The translations under genes were made by a program, and so were the position numbers. From Hofstenia miamia (taxonomy: Eukaryota; Xenacoelomorpha; Acoela), in NCBI GenBank assembly GCA_004352715.1, contig SCFE01000047.1, positions 1,072,606 through 1,136,605 of the forward strand: a stretch of DNA of 64,000 bases, given 5' to 3'. Of the stretch, positions 33,046 through 45,200 are shown piece after piece. The notes under the pieces were generated by a model. It was not told the DNA's origin, ran no database searches, and saw only the letters and a list, made by a program, of their open reading frames with translations. The stretch's first letter is position 1. Each line of letters starts with the position of its first letter.

Positions 33046-33139
33046 CGTATGCCTGTTATTTATTTAATTTTCACATAAAAGACACCAATAAAATTTTAAA
33101 ATGTAAGCAATTTCTTATAATATTAAATAAATATTTTTA

Positions 33140-33445
33140 AATATTTTGTAAAAAGGCAACAAATCACCAAAAGGAAAATTAAATATCCCAAAGGCAAATA
33201 TTTTTTTTTGAAAAGGCAAAACAAATCGTTAGAGTAGTGTATATTAACCTGTGAATAAATCTCTACAGCTATTTTATCCCTAATTATATTATTATACATA
33301 ACATGCATCCATTATCTAATATTACACTTATGTTAAATTAGTTGTGAGATGTATCTCTAAAATCTACCATTAATGAAACACGTACAAATCATTTCTACAT
33401 TCTCACTGTATAATAAATAGTATTATTAAATTTACTAAACTAGTG
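33140..33445. repeat. Dispersed block, copy 2
   Basis: Partner of 31338-31640, with scattered substitutions. It is preceded by CACCAATAAAATTTTAAAAT text that also recurs at about 33990-34020. Confidence 0.8.
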
Positions 33446-33782
33446 ATTACTTTATTTCAATCATCCTTCCCTTATGCTAAATTTGAATGTCAATTGCATG
33501 TTAAATTAATAGCTAGGTAAAACATTGACATTTATCAGTTTAGAGAATACTATAGATTTTTACCTATTTACAAAGAAGACGTAGGAGTTTAAATTTTTTA
33601 TATTAAAACTAATGTTTATGAAATGTAATAATTTATCAAACATATTAACATAAAACTAGTACATGTAGAAAAAGAGTGAAAGCAAAACTATACATTTTCT
33701 ATTTACTAAACTGTAATACAATACATTTTGCAATAGCACTGTTCTCAATCCCCCTGTCATTGATGATGGAAAAATTTTTTAA

Positions 33783-33960
33783 TTAAGTCGCAAAAGTAAA
33801 AAAACGTCAGAAAAGAAATTTAAGTCACAAATGTGAAAAAAACGTTGGAAAAGGAATGTAAGTCACAAACATACAAAAAACTTTTTAAAAGAAATATATG
33901 TACCTAATTGAGAAAACATTGGGAAAATGTAAGTCTACAAATGTGGAAAAGTCATATACC
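33783..33960. repeat. Second array of the 37-bp repeat
   Basis: Units TTAAGTCGCAAAAGTAAAAA, TTTAAGTCACAAATGTGAAA and GTAAGTCACAAACATACAAA, followed by GTCTACAAATGTGGAAAA, repeat the order seen at 32881-33045. Confidence 0.8.
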
Positions 33961-35314
33961 AGGTATTTATTGAATACTTAATATAAAAGACACCAATAAA
34001 ATTTTAAAATGTAAACAATTTCATATAATATAAAATTTATATTTTTGAACGTTTTGTATATATCTGTATCAATAAATGATAAAAACCAATTTACAACACT
34101 AATAACAAAACATGTTATCAACAATCTTGAAACATTTCATATAAAAATTCCTACTTGTAAATATTTTATTCTTGAGTTCAACAAGAAATACGTACTGAAA
34201 AATATTTATTTCATTTGTACCAGAGACATTTTACTTTATTAACATTTTAGTTTTGTAGCATCTTTCATTTACATAATTGTATAAATTGGGAAAAACATGT
34301 AATAATTGAGATTTTCTTCCAACTTGTGAAAAAATTCTAGTTTTATATGATTATAAAATGTTTTAATTAATTGGGATAATTTTTAAATTGATTTGGATTT
34401 GATGTCTGGTAGATAACAATCTTTACGATTGGATACATTTTGACATTTGAACAATAGATAAAAAATTACGCACAGCAGCATAATGGAATTGTACATGGTT
34501 GTACTGTGTTTATAGTTTGTTACATTCTGACAGTTGAACAATGCATTTAGATAAAAAATATGTTGACATTATTAAAGCATGCAACTTTCCACACATAAGA
34601 ATATGGACAGCCAGCATTATAGAATTTCACATTGCTGAAACAAAGACAACTAATCTGAAAGATTTCAAACTTTTTGGTAAGCTATTTTTATAATTAAATC
34701 TCAGATATTGTTTTGATTCTTAACACTTTTTGCAATATTATCTCTAGTTAGTTTACAAATATTTCTTTTAAAACAGAATCAATTTTATTTTAATAAATTG
34801 CTGCGAATTTGCAGTCCGATGTTAAATTTATTATAGACTTTATCATAAATAGAAACCTTGTTTGTTTGTTAATACACATTTTTAATTGATTTTGCTTAAA
34901 CTTTTATTTATCATGTGTTTTATACTGTGATCTATCACTTAATTTATTTATCATTAATTTATATACGATCGTGTGAAGTTCATAATGTGCAAATAGACAT
35001 TGCGTTTGTTTCCTACAGAATTCCCTTAACAACAATGATGATAAACTAACACAATAGACAAATTCAATAGTAAGATATATATGATCATTATAAGCAAAGT
35101 GTAGAATAAATTACATTTTTGTCTTGTATTAAACACGTATGTGGGTTTTACCACCTACGTTTATTAAATATTAGAAATTGCGAATTTTTACATAAACTAG
35201 TTTTTGGTTTTTTCCGAAAAATTATTTTGCTTTATTACCGAAATAAGCCATTAGCCTTCTAACGAGTATTATTATCTCTCTGATTCAAACATTTGTTATT
35301 AAATTTTACAGAAT

Positions 35315-35520
35315 AAAACAAGTATGTAACTAAACAATGTAAACTAAATTAATGTGGTATTTCCAATGTCATGAATGTTAATAAAAAAACAAGAATGTAA
35401 ACTAAACAATGTAAACTAAATTAATGTGTGATTTGGTATTTTCCAATGTAATGTATGTTAATAAAAAAACAAGTATGTAAACTAAATTAAGCCACATAAA
35501 TAAACCAGTCACATACATTA
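35315..35520. repeat. Tandem repeat of 70-80 bp
   Basis: ACAAGTATGTAA and CTAAACAATGTAAACTAAAT with AATGTTAATAAAAAAACAAG recur at about 35317, 35388 and 35468. Confidence 0.75.
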
Positions 35521-36035
35521 ACAAAATGCAAGTATGAAGTATGTAAAGAAAATAAAACATGTAAGCTAAGTTAGTCCACGTAAATAACCAAGTAAAAAAA
35601 TTGATTACATTCTGAACAATAGATTGCAACAATTCTAATCTCATGGGATTTTCGAAAATTCCTCAGCCTCTCAAAAAATTGGTTACATTTAAACAATAGA
35701 CTCCCAATATACACGGCTCAGCAGAGGCCAAAGATCTTCTCTTGACCTATCAGAAAAAAGTGGAACAGGCTTGCCGCCACTTCTTGACCAATCAGAAAAA
35801 AGTGGAACATCATCTCGTGCTTTCTTTACTACTGTCGACATATGGAAACAAACCCAATCCTCGCAACAACCATTGGAAAGTTTCTGTGCCATTGCACAGG
35901 CCAAAAGCCATTACTTGAAATTGAAATAGCGCGTTATCAAATTATAATGCTGTTTAAGGCTAATCAACTTCCTTTAATTGTAGTTACCAGTATCCACTTG
36001 TCATATCTAAGGTGCTATAATATTTGTGCCCATCC

Positions 36036-37346
36036 AGACCACTAACTAGTTCGTCCACTAATTGGGAGCTGTTAAAATTTAACAGCCAAAAATCGACTGC
36101 ATAACGATAGGATCCATTTTTTTCTTAACAAGGAAACACAGGGAATACCATGGAGAATTAATTGTATTATAACACCTAATTTGAGCATCTGCTTCATTTG
36201 CCTTGAAATTTCAGCTCTTACTGCCTGTGACTGTTTAAAACGTGGTCCTCTACAAGGAGTTGCATCTCCAGTTTCTATAACATGTTTGATTAATTTGAAA
36301 ATATATCGTTAACTCTTCCCACAAATTCGTACAGTTGTGATTTCAGATTCGTATCTAAATCTGGAATATTTTGAACTTCACTCAATAAACAAATATTACT
36401 ATTTAGTTCATTTTCACGTCCTGGTACACAAATCTCAACTTTTATTTTCAATACAGATAACCCCTCTGTGCCAATTATTAAAGAATAGGTTGCATCCTTA
36501 CTCAAAAACCAGCGTAACTTACATAGTTGATTATTCCACCAAATTTGCAAATGATATATATAGTAATCAATTCAAGTTGTACTAGACGACCTAGCCTTTT
36601 TCATTCTCTAATACCACAGCTTGTAACAAATTAACACTACTATCAGTATCCAGAAGTATGTTAACTACATGATTTCCCACTTGAACAGGTTAACAGGAAA
36701 GTGACCCAATTTCGCACACATTGACTACCGGTGAGACTAGGCGTCCACTTTTATGGAACACCTAGCAATATGACCCATTTCATTACATCTATAACCTCTA
36801 ATTGTCTTCCAGCATTTACCACTACTCTGCTTACAACATGTTTTTCATTTTTGGTGCGTTATTGCTACAGCTTCTAAGCTAAGTAACTTTTCAGTATTGG
36901 GAAACGTACTTATGAAATTACTTAACTCACTCGACTTATCTGTTATATTTACCGTCATCCAAGCCATATTCGTATTTCCAATAGCTAACGGAAATGCCTG
37001 CATCAATCGTGCTCATATAGCTTCATCACCAACTTCCAAATACATAGATAATTTACACATGTAGCTCGACAATATTCTGTTTTAATTGATTCCAAGGCTG
37101 TCTTCAATTTCGTTGTTTTTGCTGAAATTTTGCGATGAATACGACCAAGTATTAATCATCTACAGTTAATGGATTAACGCTAAGTTTTGCTTCATCAACC
37201 TCAAAATTCTTCTCATTGCAGTAGGCATTAAGTTTCAATTGTCAAATTTCGATTGACATGGAATCGATCCTTAATAAAGGAGGACACATCTTTCCAATAT
37301 AGTAGTAGAAGAGGGGAAAATAGCTATATAACCACGTTGAGCGCCA
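36036..37346 (-). pseudogene. Gypsy-like element fragment: gag, zinc knuckle, protease and start of RT
   Basis: Minus strand from 37346: a primer-binding site, a broken gag-like region, a degenerate zinc knuckle at 36845-36760 (GYRCNEMGHIARCS), a protease active-site block at about 36680 (NILLDTDSSVNLLQ, with DTD where DTG is expected), and the RT N-terminus from about 36310 (HVIETGDATPCRGPRFKQS, then EISRQMKQMLKLGVI, SPWYSLCFLVKKK and GSYRYAVDFWLLN). The pattern I.TGDA.P.......P.......I..ML..GVI..S.SPW.S....VKKK is that of Ty3/gypsy RT. It ends before the catalytic YLDD. Many stops; dead. A different family from the 20-25 kb element as far as can be compared. Confidence 0.8.
37330..37346 (-). 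promoter_or_regulatory. Primer-binding site of tRNA-Lys(1,2) type
   Basis: Minus strand TGGCGCTCAACGTGGTT directly after TTTACAT. The known PBS for tRNA-Lys1,2 begins TGGCGCCCAACGTGGGG, so the first 15 bases match at 14. The preceding ..TTTACA would be the end of the 5' LTR, which lies at higher coordinates. Confidence 0.75.
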
Positions 37347-38317
37347 ATGTAAACATAACGCATAATTCAAATTTATTCTTTTGCAACTTTTAATTGTAAA
37401 CAGCATTAAACAACCCATTAATTCTATAACAATATATACATATATATATACATATATATATATATAATTAAAAAATTAAAAAGCTCGAAATGTCAGGCTT
37501 TTTAATTGTCATATAAAGTTTTATGCTTTGCGAACTAAGAAGTGAAATTTCTATTAAAATATGCATTGAATTGGACAAAGGCACTACGGGCTTTAAAGAT
37601 TCCGAACAGAATTTTTAGCGCATTTGTCCACCTTTTGCTAAGAAGTCAAAATTGCGAGATTTAAGTTCAGAACTATTTTTTAAAAGATACTTTTCATATG
37701 CCTGAAGAAAATTACGTCAAATTAACATACATATTAGATATTAATATTCGCAAATTTGTTCTTTGTTCACTGTTTCTTTACCATTACATTATATATTTAA
37801 ACTAATGTATCAATATGAATTCCTTAAGTATTTTATGCATTTGAACCCTTTATGCATTTGAAATTCCACTCTGAATACAAATTATTAGAAAATACTTACT
37901 TTATTCGAAATGATATGTAGCGAAGTTTAAAATCTCTATAATAATCACGTCTTTGTTCTTAACATTTAAACTCGTAAGAAAATATTAATTAAGAAATTTA
38001 AAATTGTAAAACACTTCAAAATAATTTATTGCATAAATTAAAGCAATGAGATTAGCACAGATACAAAAACTTTATCAAAACTCAGTTTAGATTAAGGACA
38101 ATTATTTTTAAGTAAAGTGCAAGTCTCTTTTTTACAAACATTAAAATCCCATAAAATATTTGTGACAATCATAGAGTAAAAAATGTAAAACACCTGCAGC
38201 AACAAGCTGTTAAGCAGAATACACTCCAAAAATCAATCTATTGGCTATACATAAATGTTTGTATTTGATACTTAATCTTTGCACAAATATAAGAAGATTC
38301 TATAGAAGATTCTATTG

Positions 38318-38319
<2 letters not shown>

Positions 38320-38383
<64 letters not shown>

Positions 38384-38386
38384 CAT
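38320..38386. repeat. (TA)n microsatellite
   Basis: About 26 perfect TA units followed by ACATATACATATACATA. Confidence 0.95.
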
Positions 38387-39127
38387 ATTTCACGCAATAC
38401 TTAGTAATATAAGGAGCAGAAAATATGGCAATATAGGCAAATAGCACAAATAATTTATATTGCAATTTGAAAATGTAACAGACAATATAACATTATTTGC
38501 ATAAGAATTTAAGCATGTATAGATTCACAATCAGTCATCATGATAAAATCGGAAAACTCTGCAAACTGAACCTCGGCAAGATTGTATGGATATTATTCTT
38601 AAAGACAAAAATTCAAAACAGGTAGTGATAGACAAATATTTCACAATTTTATCCAAATTTCTAAGCCATAAACTAATGCTTAGAGATGCGGGTATTTGGT
38701 TTTGTGAAAGTGATTGCATGGAAATTATAATCATGAAATGGGACATGAATTTTTAAATTACTGCGCATTTTTAGAAAGAGATATTTTCACAGCATAGATA
38801 AAAAGATGTGTGAACGTCACCCCAAAATATAGATTTCATGTAAAAGCTTGTACATCATATTAATCATTAATGATCAACTGGAATCATTACACAGGACCTC
38901 CATAACTTCATAATCAACATTTTGTTTTGCTAGGAATAATCACAATTTTTGTACTATGTTTCAAAAATATTCCAACTATCAAATTCATGAAAATACCAGA
39001 ACATAGCTAAAATTGATTTATCTAATAGATTTTGCCATTCCCAGCTAAAAATTATTTTTCATAGTTATATTCTTATTTAAAATAATGCCAAGAACAAAGC
39101 TATATATATATATATATATATATATAT

Positions 39128-39436
39128 NNNNNNNNNNNNNNNNNNNNNNNNNNNNNNNNNNNNNNNNNNNNNNNNNNNNNNNNNNNNNNNNNNNNNNNNN
39201 NNNNNNNNNNNNNNNNNNNNNNNNNNNNNNNNNNNNNNNNNNNNNNNNNNNNNNNNNNNNNNNNNNNNNNNNNNNNNNNNNNNNNNNNNNNNNNNNNNNN
39301 NNNNNNNNNNNNNNNNNNNNNNNNNNNNNNNNNNNNNNNNNNNNNNNNNNNNNNNNNNNNNNNNNNNNNNNNNNNNNNNNNNNNNNNNNNNNNNNNNNNN
39401 NNNNNNNNNNNNNNNNNNNNNNNNNNNNNNNNNNNN
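39128..39436. other. Assembly gap at the Penelope-like element edge
   Basis: N block after a (TA)n tract; hides the outer few bases of the terminal repeat. Confidence 0.95.
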
Positions 39437-39489
39437 TGGCGAGGATAGAGAGTTTATTTCATGCGCATAAAAACAAACACGTTGACGAA

Positions 39490-39540
39490 TTATATTTGTA
39501 GTACTTTCAGCAATTTTAATAGACTTCATCAGCAAGAATA
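39490..39540 (-). ncRNA. Hammerhead-ribozyme-like motif in Penelope terminal repeat
   Basis: On the minus strand: TATTCTTG (stem I strand), CTGATGA (39532-39526), a weak stem II segment of 17 nt, GAAA (39508-39505), palindromic GTAC (39504-39501, very short stem III), TA (cleavage-site UH) and CAAATATAA (stem I partner). The order CUGAUGA - stem II - GAAA - short stem III - UH - stem I is that of hammerheads described in Penelope-like elements, whose tiny stem III favours dimer forms. The other two repeat copies (about 41990 and 42160) keep the layout but have changes in CUGAUGA or GAAA. Activity is not established. Confidence 0.6.
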
Positions 39541-39616
39541 CACAGCGATTAAAAATAAAGTTTATATATACTGCAATGAAATGATTGATTGAATGATTGA
39601 CAGGATGATTGACAGC

Positions 39617-39898
39617 TTAGAAGAGGTAAAGTTTGATTTCGACTTGATTGTTAAGTGATGGGCGAATTCCTTTGATTGCAACTGCTTCGGCTACATTTGA
39701 AGATGGATGAGAGATTATGACTGAAAAATTAGATGAAGTGGCAGCATGGCTTTGATGATGGAGGAAGACTTCTGAGCAAAGATGACTGTAGAGATGTTCT
39801 CGGATTCTGGTTTGAAGATGTCTTCTAGTCTCTCCTATGTATAAGTGCTCACAATTATGATATTGATATTTATAAACAAGAGAAGAGCGTAGAGGCAT
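39617..39898 (-). pseudogene. Penelope-like GIY-YIG endonuclease domain
   Basis: 93 residues with VYKYQYHNCEHLYIGETRRH then QTRIREH. This is the PLE version of the GIY-YIG fold (YK..C..C...YIG.T.R....R..EH), with the catalytic Arg in TRIREH and a downstream EAVAIKGIRPSLNNQ block containing the metal-binding Glu. It follows the RT in the usual order. The frame is open to its stop, but the link to RT is broken. Confidence 0.88.
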
Positions 39899-40176
39899 TG
39901 GAATGGGATCTTTGTTTGAAAAGATGTTGCTGGTTTTGAATGATTGAAAGACAGGCTTGATTTGAGTTGATTTGAATTTCTTGTTGAGATTTTTTACTGA
40001 GGCTTCAAGATTTTTTGAAAGACTAGCAATATAGGGAACTTTCCAATAAATTGACTTTTTTTAACAAAGTGCAGTTTGAGGCAATGGATTAAGGGCAGCA
40101 TTAGATGAGCAACAGAGAACATTATCAGGATAACCATTTTGGCAGAGATCTTTAAAGATTGTATCAAAGGCTTCAG

Positions 40177-41566
40177 TTACTTTTTAATAAGAAGATGATA
40201 GGCGGACGGCTCGGGAAAATAAGTTATGAGGAATAGATAAATTATATTTTTGAGAACAGTACCAATTGGAGGGATATATAACCCAGTGTTTGAGGGTTTT
40301 ATGTAGAGAGAAGTTTCAAATGAAGAGGAAGCTCGGTGAAGAGAAACATCAAGGAAATTGAGATGACCATTGATTTCTGTTTCTTGAGTAAATTGAATTG
40401 AAGGAATTAATGAGTTGAGGAAGTGAAGAAATTCATCAGCTTGATTTTGATTGTCCATTAGAGAAAAGATATCATCGACATATTGCACATAGAATGAAGG
40501 AAGATTACTTATAGAGAATTTTTATTAAATGATGTCCATAGCAAAGTTGACGAATGTTGGGCCTAGGGGTGTTCCCATAGCCATGCCATCATGCTGCTGA
40601 TAAAGTCCATTGTTGAAAGAGAAAATAATATTTGATGAAGCAAGGTGAAGTAATTTTCAAAGAGTAGAATTATCAAAGGGAAAAAGATCTGAAGGTGTAA
40701 GACTAATAATATGATCAATGGTTTTGGAGATAGGAATTGAAGTGAAAAGTCTTTTGATGTCGTAGCTGACAATGATTTTATTAGAAGGATTGATATCTTT
40801 GATTTTTGCGAGGAAATCAAATGTGTCTTCTAAGATAAATGACCTAGGCATGAAGGATTTTAGACATTCATCAAGCCATTTAGATAATGCATGAGTGTGA
40901 GCTTTAACCATAGACAGGATAGGACGATAAGGAGGAAATTTAGGAACTTTATGAATTTTGCAAAGACCATAGAGAAGAGGAGGCTGTGATCCAGTAGAAT
41001 GGAAGTTTTGATTATAGTTCTGGGGAGATTTTGCCAGATTTTTTAAGACAGAGTAGTTCTTTAATGAATGAATTTTCTTGAGCAATAAATGTTGAATTTG
41101 GAGTGTGACATTTGCTGTTGAGTTTTTTTAATTTAGTTTGATCTGATAAGATTATGTTCATTTGATTGATGTAGCATGAGTGATTGTTGATAATGATACC
41201 ATTTTCTTTATCAAATTTGCAGATGTAGATGGATTCATCTTTTTTGAGATTGTAAAGTGATTTTTTGAGAGAAAGATGTTCTTTTGGTATGTGAAAACAT
41301 TGATTGAAATATCTATGATAGATGTTTTTGATGACAGATGTGACTTCATTAAGTTTATCATTGGTGAAGTTTTCATGAGATACAAGGGTGGAGACCATAG
41401 ATTTGGCATCTGTTTTAGATTTGATTTGATTGATTTTATTAGGCAAAGGCATTTTCATACTGAATGATAGAGCTTTATGTTCTTCATCTGTAAGATTGTG
41501 ATCTGAAAGATTGACGACAGTGTTGTCCAGACAGAAGCTGTTAGATGGAGGTGCATGAGATTTCAA
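40177..41566 (-). pseudogene. Penelope-like reverse transcriptase
   Basis: N-terminal region (41566-41012) with FTNDKLNEVTSVI and DKENGIIINNHSCYINQM, resembling PLE D.G..vV.....Y......L. RT core in later frames: GLCKIHKVPKFPPYRPILSM (41085-40657), KIIVSYDIKRLFTSIP (first Asp, expected D..sLFt.iP), QQHDGMAMGTPLGPTFVNFA (about 40600-40540) and SFYVQYVDDIFSLMD, with an intact YVDD at about 40470. Then IQFTQETEINGHLNFLDVSL. Frame breaks near 41050, 40660 and 40510 and after 40177 make it non-functional, though motifs remain readable. PLE RTs are related to telomerase. Confidence 0.88.
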
Positions 41567-42013
41567 ATTATTAAGTTTTTTTGATGTTGTGATTTGATGA
41601 TTGATAGGTTTTGTGAAGTAACTGTGATAAAAAGTTGATAATAGATTGAAACTGCAGACAAGGAATTCTTGAAATCTTCTAGTTCTTTATCAAGTTTTTG
41701 AACATTGCTTAGAGATGATATAAGTAGATGTTTGAGGGCACTATGTTGTGAATTTTCAAATAAAGATGAATGATTGCCAAGTTGAGGTGGAGAGAAATTT
41801 GAAGGAAGTTAGGAATAAGGTTGAGTTCTTTGCATAATGATAGAAATTTGCATCAAAGACAGAATTTTTGATATTTGTGAAAGAACGACTTAAAGTTCTT
41901 GGTGTCACTCAATGATTGTGTAATAACTTCTGTAGCAAGGATAGAGAGTTTTTCATTTGCATTAAAATGAACACATTGACAAATTATATTTTTAGTACTT
42001 TCAGCTATATTAT

Positions 42014-42211
42014 TAGCACATCACTTAAGAATCAATTTAAAATCAAACTTCACTTCTTCTAAGCTGTCAATCATCCTGTCAATCATTCAATCAATCATTT
42101 CATTGCAGTATATATAAACTTTATTTTTAATTGCTATGTATTCTTGCTGATGAAAGCTAATAATATAGCCAAAAGTACTACAAATATAATTTGTCAAAGT
42201 GTTTGCTTTTA

Positions 42212-42215
<4 letters not shown>
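42014..42215 (+). repeat. Inverted copy of Penelope terminal repeat
   Basis: Reverse-complement match to 39437-39660, including the CTGATGA (about 42149) and GTACTACAAATATAATTTGTC landmarks. CAAA stands where GAAA is expected. Confidence 0.85.

Positions 42216-42247
<32 letters not shown>
42215..42247. repeat. (TA)n microsatellite at Penelope-like element edge
   Basis: About 16 TA units immediately beyond TTGCTTTTATGC, the outer end of the inverted terminal repeat. Confidence 0.95.
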
Positions 42248-42249
<2 letters not shown>

Positions 42250-42250
<1 letters not shown>

Positions 42251-45200
42251 TATATATTTAATATAAATAAAATGCAAAGTTAATATATATGCATACCTGA
42301 TTGTTGCTCTGTAGTTTGAAATTGGATAGTTGTATCTAAATCTTACAAATATTTATTAATGTGATTATTACAATTTAGGAAAAAGTCTTAAGAATCACAA
42401 AAGAAAACAAACATATATTTTGATATTATCCAAATCTACATTTGACTGAGTGTTGATGAAGATTATTTATTTTGCTGTAGCTCAATAATGTTGCAGAAAG
42501 AAATAATTATTATATTAATGAAATACACCTCCCTTTTTTAAACAGCATTTCTAATGTCACTGAATGTTGCTTATTCCACTCATTTTTTCCATTTTTTTAA
42601 ATTTTTTGCAGAATAAATCATTCAAAGAAGACAAAATTTGCTTTTTCTGTATTCAAGTCCAATTTAATATCCATTTCCTTATTAGTAGGGCAAAGAAACT
42701 AACTATATTTGAATACAGTATATGTCAGCCAATGCAATCCATTTTTGTGGCACCTAATCTATTTTACACTTAGTAGTTTTAATGCCTTAAATTTGCAAAA
42801 TCTAATTGTGATTGCTTTTCTCCACTTTAGTGGTTTGTAGCTGGCATTAAATGTTTTATTTGTAGACATATGCAAACTTGCTGGGATGTAAGAAACCATA
42901 TCCAACTGTGGCCAATAATATTGATGTTGTTCTTAGTGGTAATATTATTATTGTATGTAATATTCACCACATTTCTGTACTTACATCCATTTAGAAAAAT
43001 ACGCATTAAGCTTTGCCTAAATCAGATTGCTGGTCATGAGTTGAAGTTATTGCAATATGAGTTCAGGCAGTATCCAGCAGTTAGCCAGTGCTTATGACTG
43101 GCCAAGGACAAACTACAGCCACCATCATAACCACAAAACCATTTCAAGATCAGCTAATATTAATAACTCATTTTAAAATATATATTCCTAGATATGTTAG
43201 AATACTACAAAGAAGCTCATGCAGTGACATTGCCAAAAGGGAAAAGATGGAATGAGTTCTCAAGCATTTAAAAGAGTAGCATCATAAGATCAAGCTTAAT
43301 GAAGAACTTAGGCAATGATATAATCAATTACAATAAAATGAAGAACAAAATGGCATTCAATTTCAATGACATAATTTCTGAAATGGCATTGGATGAGCTT
43401 GAATATTTCAGTAATATAGAGTATGGGCTAAACAAGGGTAGCTCTAAGAAAATATAATATTATATAAATAGTATCAAAGTATAGCACATCCATATTCTCA
43501 AACTTGGGAAAGCTTACATTTAGGGGTAAATTAGAAAATTTGTTTTAATTCATACACTCAAAATTATAATTTCTGTAAATATTTGGAGGTATTGAAATTA
43601 GTAAGTTTTCTAGATATAGTTTCTGTTTTTTGATGATTCAAATGTCTTTTGCATGCACATTTCTTAGATTTCCCATAACATCTTTTTCTAGATGGTTTTC
43701 ATGTGCCATGCTATTTATCTTTTTACAAGCCTCAATTAAGTGTTGATTTATATGAGTGTCTTTGAGTTGTTTCTTTCTAACTTAAATTTTTAAATAATGA
43801 GGAAACCAATAGTAACCTTAGCATACTTCAGGAGCCACTTTGTCTACTGTTATTATTTTTTCTTTCCTATGTATATTTACATAGTCATGGCAATGAGACT
43901 TAGTGAATTTATTAATGTGATGACATCAACCTCTTGGATTGCAAATAAAATTATAAATATGAGAATTCAAGAAAAAGCTTCAATACAATTCTGAATAAAA
44001 TCTTTAATAAAAAGGCAAGCTGTTGACAACTGTAAGTCAATTCTGACAAAGTTCATTATTTAAGTGTTTTTTCCTTACATTTATTCCTACATTTTGTTTC
44101 ACTGCTGTCTATATGCACATTAAATTTTGCTTAATGCACATCTTGTTTACTCCATTTTCCATACATATTCAAATTTAAAAGTTTTCCCATAATTATTCTT
44201 ACTACCCAAGTCCAAATTGTTATTTTGGTATCAAATTCATATTAACCCAAATGTAAATTTCCCATGCAACAGCACAAACAACATAAGCAATATAACCTTT
44301 AAATCAAGGGCTTTTTAAAACACTTTTCCTACTTACATTCCCCAGAGCTTCCAGATTAACTTTCCTAGCAAGTGTCAATGACAAACTTGTTAACTTACAA
44401 CACAAATTATTTTTGAACTTCAATTGGAAATTTGGATGAATGTATCCTTTTCAATCCTGAATTTTAAAATTATGAACTGGCACAAACAGAAAATTCTTCA
44501 ATACTGGACAGAGAACATTGCAACTCCAATAGGTTTAATGTTTGAAAATGATAAATTTTATTGATTAACTATTCTGCACTAACTGCAGCACTTACAGCTT
44601 TTATAGAGGTCATTTCAAGTCTCTACATTAGACTGAGTAAGAATGTTAAGAAAAACTATAATGTGCATAGCAAAGTCATAGATCTTCAATGTGATATTAC
44701 TCTACTGAGAAGCCAGGGAAACAAAAGGAAGTTTTTATAGCATGTCAAAACAAAACATTGGTGCCTACTGGAACAGTGGATCAGATTCAAGACATGAAAG
44801 CTGAGAAATGTTTTCCAATAGTCAGTGTATTAGATCATTTCCAATATAAGAAGAAAATGTCTTATATTCAAATGACTTAGATGGAGGACTTCCATGGGGT
44901 AAGTTGTGAAAAATAGCTAAATCTATTTTTCTAGACTACCCAACCCTTAATTCCAAACTGCTTCATGTCTACAAGCTTCTACAATTACACCAGTGATAGC
45001 AATACTCCCCTCAATGTTTTCAACTTCAATGTACATAGTGACATTAGCAAAACAACATTTTTCAAAATCTTAAGCATTGCTTATATTGTGACATCATCCT
45101 AAGAATATTTAAAAATATATTATTTGTTAAAATTAAAATCCTTTCTATTAAGAAATTATTAAAATGAAATTGATCTGTTAACTTTTTGATAAATAGCCAA

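Larger units (their letters stand above)
39437..42215 (-). mobile_element. Penelope-like element with direct and inverted terminal repeats
   Basis: The coding core (41566-39617, minus) lies between terminal repeats. The lower-coordinate repeat (39437 to about 39660) is repeated directly at 41937-42012 (AAGGATAGAGAGTTT, AATTATATTT, TAGTACTTTCAGC) and inverted at about 42014-42215 (AAGCTGTCAATCATCCTGTC against GACAGGATGATTGACAGCTT). The combination of direct and inverted pLTRs is characteristic of Penelope-like retroelements. The outer edges abut (TA)n tracts (42215-42247, and 39101-39127 followed by an N block). Confidence 0.85.

Noticed and set aside
42870-43097. 75-codon frame with a hydrophobic run
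   Set aside because: Isolated, no family resemblance, no upstream or downstream partner exon, within AT-rich DNA where such frames are expected by chance.
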